Source: Jeotgalicoccus aerolatus (GTDB lineage: Bacteria; Bacillota; Bacilli; Staphylococcales; Salinicoccaceae). From it: a stretch of DNA of 64,000 nt. The notes under the pieces are model-generated. The model saw nothing but the letters and a program-made list of their open reading frames with translations, was not told the origin of the DNA and ran no database searches. The position numbers and the translations under genes were made by a program. Positions 26,698-35,924 of the stretch are shown here, one piece after another. The DNA is taken from NCBI RefSeq assembly GCF_014635205.1, contig NZ_BMCN01000002.1, positions 248,001 to 312,000 of the forward strand, written 5' to 3'. Numbering within the stretch: the first letter of the stretch is position 1; every line of letters starts with the position of its first letter.

Positions 26698-26980
26698 ATG
26701 CTTCTGCAAAGATAACATCTTTATATTTCTCGGGAAATTCATCAAATCGTTTCGCTACGAATGGACACTCACCCACTAATTTCTTATTGTTTTCCCGGGC
26801 ATAGTCAGCGGCTGCATCGAGCAGCACGTCACCGAGACCTTGTCCGCGCAAGTCTTTATTGACGACGACGCTGTCAATGACAAGTTTGTTCATATCATCG
26901 GGAAGATACGTTAGTTCACCATCCGGGTTTTGCGGGTCATCACCAAAATAAAATTTATTCGTTCCATGTTTGATATCCAC
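26696..26980 (-). CDS. Small GNAT-like N-acetyltransferase (COG2388/YjdJ type)
   Basis: 94 residues, matching the compact GNAT family of about 90-100 residues. LVIDSVVVNKDLRGQGLGDVLL contains the acetyl-CoA loop RGQGLG, and KKLVGECPFVAKRFDEFPEKY the conserved C-terminal CPF segment. The acceptor is unknown; some relatives take part in toxin or general metabolism. GGAGGTGCC precedes the ATG. Monocistronic. Confidence 0.85.
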   Translation of the reverse strand: MDIKHGTNKFYFGDDPQNPDGELTYLPDDMNKLVIDSVVVNKDLRGQGLGDVLLDAAADYARENNKKLVGECPFVAKRFDEFPEKYKDVIFAEA

Positions 26981-27042
26981 TATAACGGCACCTCCATAAT
27001 TATATGTAGTACTCCTATACCCTTAAAATAAAAGAACACACA

Positions 27043-27957
27043 TTACAGCAGATTATAGTTTTCAATCGTTTTAACAAGCTCTTCCAGATAAAGTTTAGCT
27101 ACCCTGCTGAGCTGGGTTTTGTTATTGGTAATCCAGCCGACTTTAATTTCATCGTCCACATCCAGCGGCACCGGAATAATATCCGTACCGTTTAATTCTG
27201 CACTCAAAATACCACTCGAAATAGTATAGCCATTTAAACCAATCATACAATTAAATATCGTTGCCCTGTCGCTGACCAGTATATTTTTAGGGCTGGTCAG
27301 CGTACTGAGTATTTCTTCTGAAAAGTAAAATGAACTGTGCTCACCCTGATCAAAGGATAATCTTGGATATGGTGCAAGGTCATCTAAAGTAACTTTAGCT
27401 TTTTTAGCGAGCGGATTCGTTTTACTTATAAATACGTGAGGTTTAGCAGTAAACAGCAGTTCAAATGTTAAATGACTTTCTTTTAACAGCTGAGTCAGAA
27501 TTTTTTCATTAAATTTATTCATATAGAGCACACCGATTTCACTCTTTAAGTTTTTAACATCATCGATAATTTCATATGTGCGGGTTTCACGAAGTGAAAA
27601 CTGATACTTATCTCCGCCGTGGTGTTCAATCATTCTGACCATGGCATCGACAGAAAATGAGTAGTGCTGTGTGGACACTGACAACAGCTGTTCCTGATAG
27701 GGTGTGTCTAAATATTTATTTTCAAGCAGTTCCACCTGTTCGGTAATCTGTCTGGCGTAGCTGAGAAACTCTGCGCCGTCCGGACTCAAAACAATGCCTG
27801 TCGAGGTGCGCTGTAAAATTGTAATACCCATTTCCTTTTCAAGTTCTTTTATCGCCTTAGATAAAGTCGGCTGAGAGATATAGAGTTTTTTTGCTGCTTC
27901 ATTAATAGAACCGCTGTTAACGACAGCAATTAAATATTTGAGCTGTTGCAGAGACAT
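27043..27957 (-). CDS. LysR-family transcriptional regulator
   Basis: 304 residues from the ATG at 27957, seven bases after AAAGGAGG; an upstream in-frame ATG at 27981 is not used. The N-terminal winged helix is SLQQLKYLIAVVNSGSINEAA with YISQPTLSKAIKELE as recognition helix. The effector domain (about 90-300) is of the LysR substrate-binding type. It is divergent from the MetE-like gene and the aromatic-acid transporter gene, so it most likely controls that pair and itself. Confidence 0.9.
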   Translation of the reverse strand: MSLQQLKYLIAVVNSGSINEAAKKLYISQPTLSKAIKELEKEMGITILQRTSTGIVLSPDGAEFLSYARQITEQVELLENKYLDTPYQEQLLSVSTQHYSFSVDAMVRMIEHHGGDKYQFSLRETRTYEIIDDVKNLKSEIGVLYMNKFNEKILTQLLKESHLTFELLFTAKPHVFISKTNPLAKKAKVTLDDLAPYPRLSFDQGEHSSFYFSEEILSTLTSPKNILVSDRATIFNCMIGLNGYTISSGILSAELNGTDIIPVPLDVDDEIKVGWITNNKTQLSRVAKLYLEELVKTIENYNLL

Positions 27958-27970
27958 AATTTCCTCCTTT

Positions 27971-27991
27971 GTTATAGTCAAAAGTTATAAC
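27971..27991. promoter_or_regulatory. Candidate LysR operator
   Basis: GTTATA-N9-TATAAC is a 21-bp interrupted palindrome directly upstream of the LysR start codon and about 90 bases before the divergent gene. The T-N-A ends fit LysR-type sites. Confidence 0.5.
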
Positions 27992-28078
27992 GAGACATGA
28001 ATTTAATCAGTTAGTCTATAGCATACCGCCATGATAATATTTATACAATCATTAAAAAGAGATGGAGTGGCAAAAAAT

Positions 28079-29170
28079 ATGACTAAAGAAGTATACAGAG
28101 CAGATCACGTCGGCAGCTTGTTGAGACCGGCAGCACTAAAAGAAGCACGCAAACAATTTGAAAATGGTGAAATTAAGATAGAAGAATTAAGAAACGTTGA
28201 AGATGAATCAATTGCTAAAGCTGTGAAAAAGCAAAAAGAAGCAGGTTTAAAAGCGGTCACTGACGGCGAATACCGCAGAGCATGGTGGCATTTCGATTTT
28301 CTGGAAGGCCTCGGCGGCGTAGAAGGTTTTGACTCTGGCGGCGGTATTGCCTTTAAAGAACGTCAGACTAAATCCCGCGCGATTAAAGTGACCGGGAAAG
28401 TGCATTTCGACGGACACAGAGAAATTGAATTCTTTAAATATCTTCAGTCTCAAGCAGGTGATACAACAGCTAAATATGCAATTCCAAGTCCAAGTATGCT
28501 GCACTTCAGAGGAGAGATAGATAAGAATGTCTATCCTGATGAGGAAGATTTCTTTAACGATTTGGCAGCGGCTTATAAAAACGTTCTGAAAAGTTTCTAT
28601 GAAGCCGGCTGCCGTTATCTTCAGCTGGATGACACGTCATGGGGTTACTTTTGCTCAGAAGAAGAAAGACAAAAGCTGATAGATAAAGGCCAAGATCCTG
28701 AATACTTAAAAGGAAAATATTTACAAGTACTGAATGAAGCAGTGTCAGACCGTCCGGCTGATTTTAAAATTACCATGCATATTTGCCGTGGGAATTTCCG
28801 TTCAACATGGATATCTTCAGGCGGCTATGAACCTGTTGCAGAAATTTTGTTTGGGCGTTTAAATATTGACGGATTTTTCCTGGAATATGACAGTGATCGT
28901 GCAGGCGGCTTTGAACCATTACGCCACGTTAACCGCAAAGACTTAACGATCGTACTCGGACTCGTCACTTCTAAGAGCGGTGAATTGGAAAATAAAGAAG
29001 ATATTAAAGCGCGTATCCATGAAGCGGCTCAATATGTACCGCTGGATCAGCTTGCACTGAGCCCGCAATGCGGCTTCGCTTCGACTGAGGAAGGGAACGT
29101 CTTAACAGAAGAAGACCAGTGGAGAAAACTAAAATATGTTGCAGAAATAGCAGCAGAAGTCTGGCACTAG
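28079..29170 (+). CDS. MetE-like (cobalamin-independent methionine synthase C-terminal) protein, YxjG type
   Basis: 363 residues from the ATG at 28079; a GTG at 28067 is an alternative. The protein is a single MetE C-terminal TIM barrel: RADHVGSLLRP at the start, TDGEYRR, YLQLDDTSWGYFC (zinc-region Asp/Cys), ITMHICRGN with the zinc-binding HxC, LEYDSDRAGGFEPL and SPQCGFAST with the second zinc Cys. Zinc ligands are thus present. YxjG relatives are assumed to transfer methyl groups to homocysteine. The adjoining aromatic-acid transporter suggests a methylated aromatic or other donor, which is speculation. Confidence 0.85.
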   Translation: MTKEVYRADHVGSLLRPAALKEARKQFENGEIKIEELRNVEDESIAKAVKKQKEAGLKAVTDGEYRRAWWHFDFLEGLGGVEGFDSGGGIAFKERQTKSRAIKVTGKVHFDGHREIEFFKYLQSQAGDTTAKYAIPSPSMLHFRGEIDKNVYPDEEDFFNDLAAAYKNVLKSFYEAGCRYLQLDDTSWGYFCSEEERQKLIDKGQDPEYLKGKYLQVLNEAVSDRPADFKITMHICRGNFRSTWISSGGYEPVAEILFGRLNIDGFFLEYDSDRAGGFEPLRHVNRKDLTIVLGLVTSKSGELENKEDIKARIHEAAQYVPLDQLALSPQCGFASTEEGNVLTEEDQWRKLKYVAEIAAEVWH

Positions 29171-29184
29171 AAAGGGGCAAGAGA

Positions 29185-30543
29185 ATGGCGAATATCAACC
29201 CGGAAACGGTTATAGCAAATAGTAAATTCAACACATTTCATATGCTCGTATTTATATGGTGTTTTATAGCAATAGCAGCGGATGGTTTCGATATCGCAGT
29301 ATACGGGCTGGCACTGCCGGAGATGATGAATGATTTTAATATTACTCCGGCAGCAGCAGGCGCTATCGGCAGTTATGCAATGATGGGCATGATGGCTGGC
29401 ACATTTATATTGGGTACACTGACAGATGTCATCGGACGTAAAAGAGTACTTGCCCTGTGTCTTGTCATCATCGGTCTGTTTAATTTTTTAGCAGGCTTCG
29501 CTCAAAATGAAACGATTTTTATCATTTTTAGATTTATTGCATCTGTGGGAATGGGGGGCTTAATGCCTGCAGTCATTTCACTGATGACGGAATATTCTCC
29601 GCGTAAAAACAGGGCAATGACCGTTGCTTTAATGTACTGCGGCTATTCTATCGGCTCAATCATTGCTTCACTTTTTGGAATTTACTGTTTAGAGCATTTA
29701 AGCTGGAGACTGTTTTTCTGGGTCAGTATATTTACTGTTGTGATTACGCCATTCTTCTTAAAGCAATTTCCTGAATCGGTGGTCTTTCATATAAGAAGAG
29801 GCAACAAAGCAAAAATTGCGGAAATTTTAAACAAAGTCACTCAAACGAATCAGTATAGTGAATGGGATAATTATGAAATTACGGCTGGGACGACAAACAG
29901 CAGTTCAGGAATTTCTTTTAACAAAATTTTTAATAATAATAAAGGCTTGTCGACAGTCATGTTTTGGATAGCAGTCATCTGCTGTCTAATGATGATTGCC
30001 GGGCTTGGCACTTGGCTGCCGAACATTATGCAGGAGTCAGGGTACGGCGTATCTTCCGCTATGATATTCACAATCACACTGGCTCTCGGGCAAATGGCAG
30101 GGTCACTTGCAGGAGGCTATATGGTGGATAAAATCGGCCACCGCAATGTCTTATTATCGCTGCTCAGTATCGGGGGAATCACTTTTGTCCTGCTCAGCAT
30201 AACGGGCAGCACGGCGCTCTTATTTATACTGATCGCTGTTGCGGGAGCGTGTACAGCTGGTTCTCAAAACCTGATTAATCCGTATATTACAATGTTCTAC
30301 CCGCCGGATATACGAGGTGCAGGATTGAGTTTGGCCGTCGGTATGGGCAGAATAGGGTCAATCACTGGTCCGCTGCTTATCGGCTTGGTATTGATGACGA
30401 ATGTACCGCCGCAGCTCTCATTTTTAGGGTTTGCCTTACCGTGTGCAATTGCATTTTGTGCACTTCTCTTTGTACAGGAGAAACATGGAACAGAGGTTCA
30501 AAAAAGACAGTTTAAGAAGAAATCAGAAGCTTTGGCATCTTAA
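29185..30543 (+). CDS. MFS transporter, aromatic acid:H+ symporter (AAHS) type
   Basis: 452 residues from the ATG at 29185 behind GAAAGGGG; a longer frame start lies inside the previous gene. Twelve membrane segments are predicted. AADGFDIAVYGLALPEMMNDF with the Asp pair of TM1 and LTDVIGRKRVLALCLV (loop 2-3, D-x-x-G-R-K/R) are typical of PcaK/BenK/MhpT-like AAHS carriers. Substrates of the family are protocatechuate, benzoate and similar acids. It is 14 bases after the MetE-like gene, so one operon under the LysR gene. Confidence 0.85.
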   Translation: MANINPETVIANSKFNTFHMLVFIWCFIAIAADGFDIAVYGLALPEMMNDFNITPAAAGAIGSYAMMGMMAGTFILGTLTDVIGRKRVLALCLVIIGLFNFLAGFAQNETIFIIFRFIASVGMGGLMPAVISLMTEYSPRKNRAMTVALMYCGYSIGSIIASLFGIYCLEHLSWRLFFWVSIFTVVITPFFLKQFPESVVFHIRRGNKAKIAEILNKVTQTNQYSEWDNYEITAGTTNSSSGISFNKIFNNNKGLSTVMFWIAVICCLMMIAGLGTWLPNIMQESGYGVSSAMIFTITLALGQMAGSLAGGYMVDKIGHRNVLLSLLSIGGITFVLLSITGSTALLFILIAVAGACTAGSQNLINPYITMFYPPDIRGAGLSLAVGMGRIGSITGPLLIGLVLMTNVPPQLSFLGFALPCAIAFCALLFVQEKHGTEVQKRQFKKKSEALAS

Positions 30544-30551
30544 AATTACTC

Positions 30552-30586
30552 AGGCGTGAATCTTACACCGATTCACGCCTCTTTTC
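30552..30586 (+). terminator. Terminator after the MFS gene
   Basis: AGGCGTGAATC / GATTCACGCCT with a TTACACC loop, then CTTTTCT. Confidence 0.85.
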
Positions 30587-30623
30587 TATGTTTTTAAGAT
30601 ATTGTCAAAAAACATTCAAAAAT

Positions 30624-30641
30624 TTGTGAAAAAATTAACAA
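30624..30641 (+). promoter_or_regulatory. Rex-like box upstream of hmp
   Basis: TTGTGAAAAAATTAACAA differs at one position from the staphylococcal Rex consensus TTGTGAAWWWWTTCACAA. It centres about 60 bases before the predicted start of transcription, so repression by Rex at high NAD+/NADH is plausible. Confidence 0.6.
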
Positions 30642-30656
30642 TATAAGGAGATTTCA

Positions 30657-30685
30657 TTGAGAAAAGAGCATTAATATTAGATAAT
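30657..30685 (+). promoter_or_regulatory. Promoter of the flavohaemoglobin gene
   Basis: TTGAGA (30657-30662), 17-base spacer, GATAAT (30680-30685), 31 bases before the ATG. Confidence 0.6.
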
Positions 30686-30716
30686 GAAATAAATACAACA
30701 AATAGGGAGTGTAAGA

Positions 30717-31859
30717 ATGGTTAACAAAGAAGAAATTGAAATTATTCACAGTACAGTACCGATTCTACAAGATAAAGGTGTGGAAATTACTTCTAAGTTC
30801 TATAAGAGAATGTTTGAAAACCACCCGGAACTTCGCAATATGTTTAATCAGCCTAACCATAAACAGGGTCTGCAGTCTACAGCACTGGCAACAGCAGTAT
30901 TGGCTGCTGCACAGCATATTGAAGATCTGACACCAATTGTTCCTGTTGTGATTCCAATTGCTCATAAGCACTGCGGACTTGAAGTGAAACCGGAACATTA
31001 CCCAATTGTCGGTGAGAATCTGCTTGCTGCAATTATGGAAGTCACAGGTCTGGAAGCAGATGATCCGATTATTGAAACTTGGGGTAAAGCTTACGGGGAA
31101 ATTGCTGATGCCTTTATCGGCATTGAAAAAGATATCTATGCGAACTTGGCGTGGGAAGGATTCAAACCATTTGAAGTTCTGGCTGTACGTGAAGAAACAG
31201 ATATCATTAAATCATTTACAGTTAAATCTGATGAAGTGAAAAATATCGATTACTCGCCTGGTCAATACATCACAGTGGATGTTCAGGTGCCTGATCTGCC
31301 ATACAGAGCAAAACGCCATTATTCAATCGTTGATGTTCAGGACGATAAGTTAACATTTGCAGTCAGAAAAGAAGAGTTAGATGGCAATCGCGGGGAAGTT
31401 TCAACATACCTGCATGAACAAATCAACGAAGGCAGCACGATTAATCTGTCTGCTCCAGTCGGTGTATTCGGACTGGAAAATACTGATAAACCACAGTTAT
31501 TCATCGGTTCAGGTATCGGTGTAACGCCGTTATTCCCAATGTACAGAACGGCAGCAGAAACGGGTGCAGATGCGCAGTTTATCCAAGTATCAGACGATGC
31601 TGACCGCGTTGCATTTGAAGTTGAACTTAAAAATATCGCAGCAGCTGATAATGCAGAACTTCACACACATCTTAGAGATGAAGAAGGCTATCTGATGAGT
31701 GAAGAAGTTCAAAAATTCCTGAAAGACGAGCAGGAGATTTATGTTTGCGGCGGCGTCACATTCATCCAGTCTATCGTTAAAGAGCTCGGAAAAGCTGGCG
31801 TCGATAAAGGACGTATTCACTATGAAATCTTCATTCCGCGCTTAAGCCTTGCAGTCTAA
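30717..31859 (+). CDS. hmp: Flavohaemoglobin (nitric oxide dioxygenase)
   Basis: 380 residues. The globin domain keeps B10 Tyr29 (SKFYKRMF) and proximal His85 (IAHKHCGL). A ferredoxin-reductase FAD domain follows (RHYSIVD, the R-x-Y-S FAD motif) and an NAD domain with LFIGSGIGVTPLFPMYR and YVCGG. It converts NO to nitrate with O2 and NAD(P)H. AGGGAG precedes the ATG. It is monocistronic, with a Rex-like box and its own promoter, which fits control by redox state under nitrosative or low-oxygen stress. Confidence 0.93.
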   Translation: MVNKEEIEIIHSTVPILQDKGVEITSKFYKRMFENHPELRNMFNQPNHKQGLQSTALATAVLAAAQHIEDLTPIVPVVIPIAHKHCGLEVKPEHYPIVGENLLAAIMEVTGLEADDPIIETWGKAYGEIADAFIGIEKDIYANLAWEGFKPFEVLAVREETDIIKSFTVKSDEVKNIDYSPGQYITVDVQVPDLPYRAKRHYSIVDVQDDKLTFAVRKEELDGNRGEVSTYLHEQINEGSTINLSAPVGVFGLENTDKPQLFIGSGIGVTPLFPMYRTAAETGADAQFIQVSDDADRVAFEVELKNIAAADNAELHTHLRDEEGYLMSEEVQKFLKDEQEIYVCGGVTFIQSIVKELGKAGVDKGRIHYEIFIPRLSLAV

Positions 31860-31865
31860 ATAATT

Positions 31866-31904
31866 TAAAAAAACTCCCATTCTAAAATGAATGGGAGTTT
31901 TTTT
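31866..31904. terminator. Bidirectional terminator after hmp
   Basis: AAAAAACTCCCATT / AATGGGAGTTTTTTT; the convergent lipoprotein gene stops in the T tract. Confidence 0.9.
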
Positions 31905-32367
31905 AATGGTGACTGTGTGTCTGCATGCTGTCGTCATTACTAAATTCCTGAATAAATACTTCTTCAAACATATCGAGAGAACCGACTGTAAAATATTTAG
32001 TCGGCAGTGCGTCGATCGTGTCATTTTTAACATGTGCCTTGATTAAATAGAGACCTTCTCTCGGAATGTCCAGCTCAGCAGTGTATGCACCGTCTCCCTC
32101 ATGGGAGACATCATATTCTTCACTCCATACTTCAGCATCTTTAGCAGCCCACATTGTTAATGTAATATCAGCATCATCTACCGGTTCGCCGTCTTGGAGA
32201 ATATGCATTGTCAACATTTCAGAAGGACTGACACCGGTAATGTTTTCAGTATCCATAATGATATTAGTTTGCGGAATATCGTTGTATTTATCGTGTGTGC
32301 TTCTATCCACCATGCTGCAGCCTGACAGCAGTAAGAAGGACAAGACAATATAAAAATATTTATACAT
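31903..32367 (-). CDS. YtkA/FixH-like lipoprotein
   Basis: 154 residues. The signal peptide ends at lipobox LSGC. The mature domain is a YtkA-like immunoglobulin-type fold: GEPVDDADITLTMWAAKDAEVW and GDGAYTAELDIPREGLYLIKAHV. It ends in a His-rich tail (THSHH), which suggests metal contact. YtkA-like proteins are often found with copper or cytochrome-assembly genes. AAGGAGG precedes the ATG. It lies 11 bases after the PepSY gene and is co-transcribed with it. Confidence 0.8.
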   Translation of the reverse strand: MYKYFYIVLSFLLLSGCSMVDRSTHDKYNDIPQTNIIMDTENITGVSPSEMLTMHILQDGEPVDDADITLTMWAAKDAEVWSEEYDVSHEGDGAYTAELDIPREGLYLIKAHVKNDTIDALPTKYFTVGSLDMFEEVFIQEFSNDDSMQTHSHH

Positions 32368-32378
32368 AAGATGCCTCC

Positions 32379-33716
32379 TTAATAGTTCAGCCAGCGGCGT
32401 AGTGTTTTGTTTTTTCTAATAATCAGCCGGTCTGTCAAAAAGAGAATAATCAGCGACAGTCCGACGAGCGGAAAGATGATTCCAAAGCCAATCATTACTG
32501 CCAGTAAGCCTTTGTATTCAAAAATACTCTTCGCTTTCGGTGCACCGACAGATCCTTCAGGCTTACGTTTATACCACATATATACGCCGGTAATGACCAT
32601 GCCGATCAGGCCGATACAAATGATCACACCGATAATCTGATTGATTAGACCGAATTCCAGTCCCTTATGGATAGTAATGGCCAGTGCCATGATTTTGCCG
32701 AGCGGGCCGTAATTATCGTAACGGTAATCGGCGATGACAGAGCCTGTATACTGGTCGATATGTATCGTCGCTTCATCTTGTGCTTTTGGCGGGAAGACAG
32801 ACAGTGTGAAGACGCCTTCCGGCGAAGCGGGATAAAATATATCATAAGATGGGTGGACTCCGGTCTGTTCAGCCATTTTAACGACTTCATCGATAGTAAT
32901 TTGTCTGAATCCTGACGACGGATCTGAGTCAGCTACAGGCATCTGCTCAGCAGCCCAGGAAACATCGGCAACATCTTCTGCAACCGTAGTGGATTCCGGT
33001 GCTGGCCCCACCCAGATGGACGGCGGATAGCCTGCGCCGGAAGCGGTGGTCAGCTGCTGGACTCCATTGCCCCAAAAACCGGTCCAGAGCATGCCTGACA
33101 AGAGGAAGAATAAGAGGCCGCCTGATATCCAAAAAGCAGGTACGGCATGGAAATCACGCTGTCTAATACGGCCTCGTTTGTTAAAGCGTATAGTCACTGC
33201 CCCTTTAATTTTCTCTGTTGCTTTTGGAAACCATAAAAATAAGCCGGAAATCAGCATTATAATTGTCCAGCAGGCAACGAGTTCGACGATGCGGTCACCG
33301 AAAGTGCCCGCCAACAGCTCGCTGTGGAGTGCGGCTAATATTTCCATGGGACGCGTGCTGTCATTAATAATACCGAGAACTTCCCTGGTAAACGGGTTAA
33401 CAAAAGCGGTCAGCGATTCACCGTCCTCATCTGTAATACCGACTTCCACTGAACGCGTGTCACTCTCGCCGGGACGGTAGCGGGTAATATCTTCACCGCC
33501 GGTTACAGTATTCAAGGCAGTGAAGGCAAGATCGCTCGGCGGCAATTGTTCACCTTCTGCTTCAACGTAATAGTAATCTTTATATATGTATTCCTCTATG
33601 TCTGCTCTAAACAGATAAATTGCACCCGTCACTGCAATTATAATCAGAAATGGGGCCAGTATGAGCCCGGCAAACAGGTGCCAGCGCCATATTAAGGGCT
33701 GCAGTTGTTTTTTCAA
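32379..33716 (-). CDS. PepSY-associated transmembrane protein
   Basis: 445 residues starting at a TTG nine bases after GGGAGG. The start region RWHLFAGLILAPFLIIIAVTG and later HSELLAGTFGDRIVELVACW, RDFHAVPAFW and AITIHKGLEFG carry the paired His residues in membrane helices that mark the PepSY_TM family, some of which are ferric reductases or haem-binding membrane proteins. A large outer PepSY domain lies between. Its position between flavohaemoglobin and the haem-stress locus hints at a haem or iron role (inference). Confidence 0.85.
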   Translation of the reverse strand: MKKQLQPLIWRWHLFAGLILAPFLIIIAVTGAIYLFRADIEEYIYKDYYYVEAEGEQLPPSDLAFTALNTVTGGEDITRYRPGESDTRSVEVGITDEDGESLTAFVNPFTREVLGIINDSTRPMEILAALHSELLAGTFGDRIVELVACWTIIMLISGLFLWFPKATEKIKGAVTIRFNKRGRIRQRDFHAVPAFWISGGLLFFLLSGMLWTGFWGNGVQQLTTASGAGYPPSIWVGPAPESTTVAEDVADVSWAAEQMPVADSDPSSGFRQITIDEVVKMAEQTGVHPSYDIFYPASPEGVFTLSVFPPKAQDEATIHIDQYTGSVIADYRYDNYGPLGKIMALAITIHKGLEFGLINQIIGVIICIGLIGMVITGVYMWYKRKPEGSVGAPKAKSIFEYKGLLAVMIGFGIIFPLVGLSLIILFLTDRLIIRKNKTLRRWLNY

Positions 33717-33810
33717 TTTTTGAATCCTCCCAGCAAAACTTCATAGTTTGAGTATGGATGACATTCCATTACTTGTACATCCCGGAATGTTAAAAAGTAT
33801 GCAGATTTGA

Positions 33811-33819
33811 TGATATAAT
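33811..33819 (+). promoter_or_regulatory. Extended -10 promoter of hssRS
   Basis: TGATATAAT contains a perfect TATAAT with the TG extension, 32 bases before the ATG. Confidence 0.5.
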
Positions 33820-33850
33820 ATCAGTATTAAGTCAACAAAAGGAGAACGGT

Positions 33851-34528
33851 ATGGATAGAATATTAGTCGTCGATGATGATCCGAACATCGTAAAATTTGT
33901 CGGACTTAATTTAACGGAAGCAGGTTACCGTGTCGTAACGGCCAATGATGGCAGACGCGCATTAGAGTGTTTGAAAGAAACACCATGCGCCTTGGCTGTT
34001 GTTGATGTCATGATGCCGTTCATGGACGGACTCGAGCTGACCAAGGTGATTCGGGAAGAATATGATATTCCTGTTATAATTTTAACTGCCAAAAGTCATA
34101 TAGACGATAAAGCAGACGGCTTTAAAGCCGGCACAGATGACTATCTTGTTAAACCATTTGAACCTAAGGAACTTTTATTTAGAATAGAAGCATTGTTAAG
34201 ACGGTATAAAGCAGAAGGAGAACATGATTTAATCCGCATCGGCGAAGTCACTATTCATCCCGAGAATTACTCGGTAGATATTCACGGCAAGATATATATG
34301 CTGCCTTTAAAAGAGTTTGAGCTGCTGCATCTGCTGGCAGAATATCCTGGCCAGGTCTTTTCCAGGGAGCAGCTGATAGAACAAATTTGGGGTGCATTCT
34401 ACGAAGGCGACGAACGCACAGTAGATGTTCATATTAAAAGGCTCAGGACACGCTTTACAAAATTGACAGATGCTTTTTCTATTAAAACAGTACGCGGAGT
34501 CGGCTATTTTCTGGAGCAGAAATCATGA
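33851..34528 (+). CDS. hssR: Haem response regulator HssR (OmpR family)
   Basis: 225 residues, nearly the 224 of S. aureus HssR. The receiver domain has the acidic pocket VDDD, phospho-acceptor Asp52 (AVVDVMMP) and Lys in VKPFEP. The C-terminal winged helix is OmpR type (LKEFELLHLLAEYPGQVFSRE, DERTVDVHIKRLR). It overlaps the kinase gene by four bases. Together with the downstream permease and ATPase it forms the HssRS/HrtBA gene set that senses and relieves haem toxicity. Confidence 0.88.
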   Translation: MDRILVVDDDPNIVKFVGLNLTEAGYRVVTANDGRRALECLKETPCALAVVDVMMPFMDGLELTKVIREEYDIPVIILTAKSHIDDKADGFKAGTDDYLVKPFEPKELLFRIEALLRRYKAEGEHDLIRIGEVTIHPENYSVDIHGKIYMLPLKEFELLHLLAEYPGQVFSREQLIEQIWGAFYEGDERTVDVHIKRLRTRFTKLTDAFSIKTVRGVGYFLEQKS

Positions 34529-35910
34529 AATCCCTCTACGTAAAATTTGTTGTGATGACACTTGGAATTATGATTCTGAGTTTCTTTATCGCGTTCGTCG
34601 TTTCAAATGCTTATTATCAATACAATTTAAAAGACAGCAACGATGCTAAAAATACAGAAATCGCAACAGAAGTCGCGGCCTTTATCGAAGAAAATCCCGA
34701 TGTAAGCATAGAAGATTATTCTGCGACAATTGCTGATGCCGGCTATCAAATATATCTGGCTGATGCAGCGGGAAATACTCAATTTTTTGGTGCTGAATTT
34801 GGTGAGCTGAACTTAGAAGATGAAGTGACCGGTAATGTGATTGGCGGGGAAGTTTACCATGGTATGGCGAATTTTGAAGCGGAAATATTTGTTACAGGTT
34901 TTTTCGCCAATGAATTGAGCAATACAATTGGTGTGCCTGTTGAACATGACGGGACGTCATATGCCTTATTCTTACGCCCGGATATAAATCTGCTGTTTAA
35001 CGAAATGCACCTTCTATTTGGCTTGTTATTCGCATTGACAGTCTTACTCAGTATTATTCTGGTCTTTATCAGCGCACACTTTTTAATCAAGCCTGTGACT
35101 AAACTCAGTGAGGCGACTAAACTGCTTGCTGCCGGTGATTATTCTATTCACGATTTAGATACGAATCGGAAAGATGAGCTGGGTGAATTATCGTCAAACT
35201 TTGCCAGCATGTCAAAACAGATTGAATATAACGATAAAATTCAAAAAGATTTTATTTCGAATATATCCCATGATATTCAGTCCCCGCTGTCGAGCATTAA
35301 GGGCTATAACAAACTGTTAAATAAGCCCCTCACGCCAGCGGAACGGAATGAATATACTGAGACTGTCGATTTTGAAATAGACCGCCTGTCTACAATGACT
35401 AAACAGCTGCTTATTTTATCTTCGATTGATCATGAAGATTATTTACTGAGAAAAGAAACGTATAACTTAAGAGAGCAGCTGGAGCGCTTAATCAAAGTAT
35501 ATGAATGGAAGGTGAATGAAAAAGGCCTGATGCTGTCCCATAAACTGCATGATACTGAAATCAAAGCCGATAAAGCTCTGATGAATACGGTCTGGGATAA
35601 TCTCTTATCGAATGCAGTAAAATATAATGCCGAAGCCGGCAGCATCGATATTGAAATGACAGAGTATAAGGCACATACGGTTATCGCAATCAGCGATACC
35701 GGTGAAGGGATTGACGATACGAGTATCGATAAAATATTCGACAGATTCTACCGCGTAGATACTGCCAGAACGAGTAATGTTGCTGGAACAGGTCTCGGGC
35801 TGTCGATAGTTAAAAAAATTATCGATATGCATAACGGCTCAATCAATGTCAGAAGTAATGAAAACGGCACAACAATCACTGTCAGACTGCCATTAGACAG
35901 CAGTGAATAA
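34525..35910 (+). CDS. hssS: Haem sensor histidine kinase HssS
   Basis: 461 residues. TM1 is about 8-28 and TM2 about 162-184, with an extracytoplasmic sensor domain between them. A HAMP segment follows (about 187-239), then the H-box NISHDIQSPLSS with His249 and an ATPase domain with N, G1 (DTGEGID) and G2 (GTGLGLSIV) boxes. Size and gene order equal S. aureus HssS. Translation is coupled to hssR through the ATGA overlap. Confidence 0.88.
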   Translation: MKSLYVKFVVMTLGIMILSFFIAFVVSNAYYQYNLKDSNDAKNTEIATEVAAFIEENPDVSIEDYSATIADAGYQIYLADAAGNTQFFGAEFGELNLEDEVTGNVIGGEVYHGMANFEAEIFVTGFFANELSNTIGVPVEHDGTSYALFLRPDINLLFNEMHLLFGLLFALTVLLSIILVFISAHFLIKPVTKLSEATKLLAAGDYSIHDLDTNRKDELGELSSNFASMSKQIEYNDKIQKDFISNISHDIQSPLSSIKGYNKLLNKPLTPAERNEYTETVDFEIDRLSTMTKQLLILSSIDHEDYLLRKETYNLREQLERLIKVYEWKVNEKGLMLSHKLHDTEIKADKALMNTVWDNLLSNAVKYNAEAGSIDIEMTEYKAHTVIAISDTGEGIDDTSIDKIFDRFYRVDTARTSNVAGTGLGLSIVKKIIDMHNGSINVRSNENGTTITVRLPLDSSE

Positions 35911-35924
35911 AATATTTCCTCCTC

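Noticed and set aside
27958..28078. Possible SAM or T-box riboswitch before the MetE-like gene
   Set aside because: The 121-base divergent region has no room for, and no hairpins of, an S-box or T-box leader.
32947..33480. Overlapping frames inside the PepSY gene
   Set aside because: They are in other frames of a well-supported coding region and encode Arg/Pro-rich shadow peptides.
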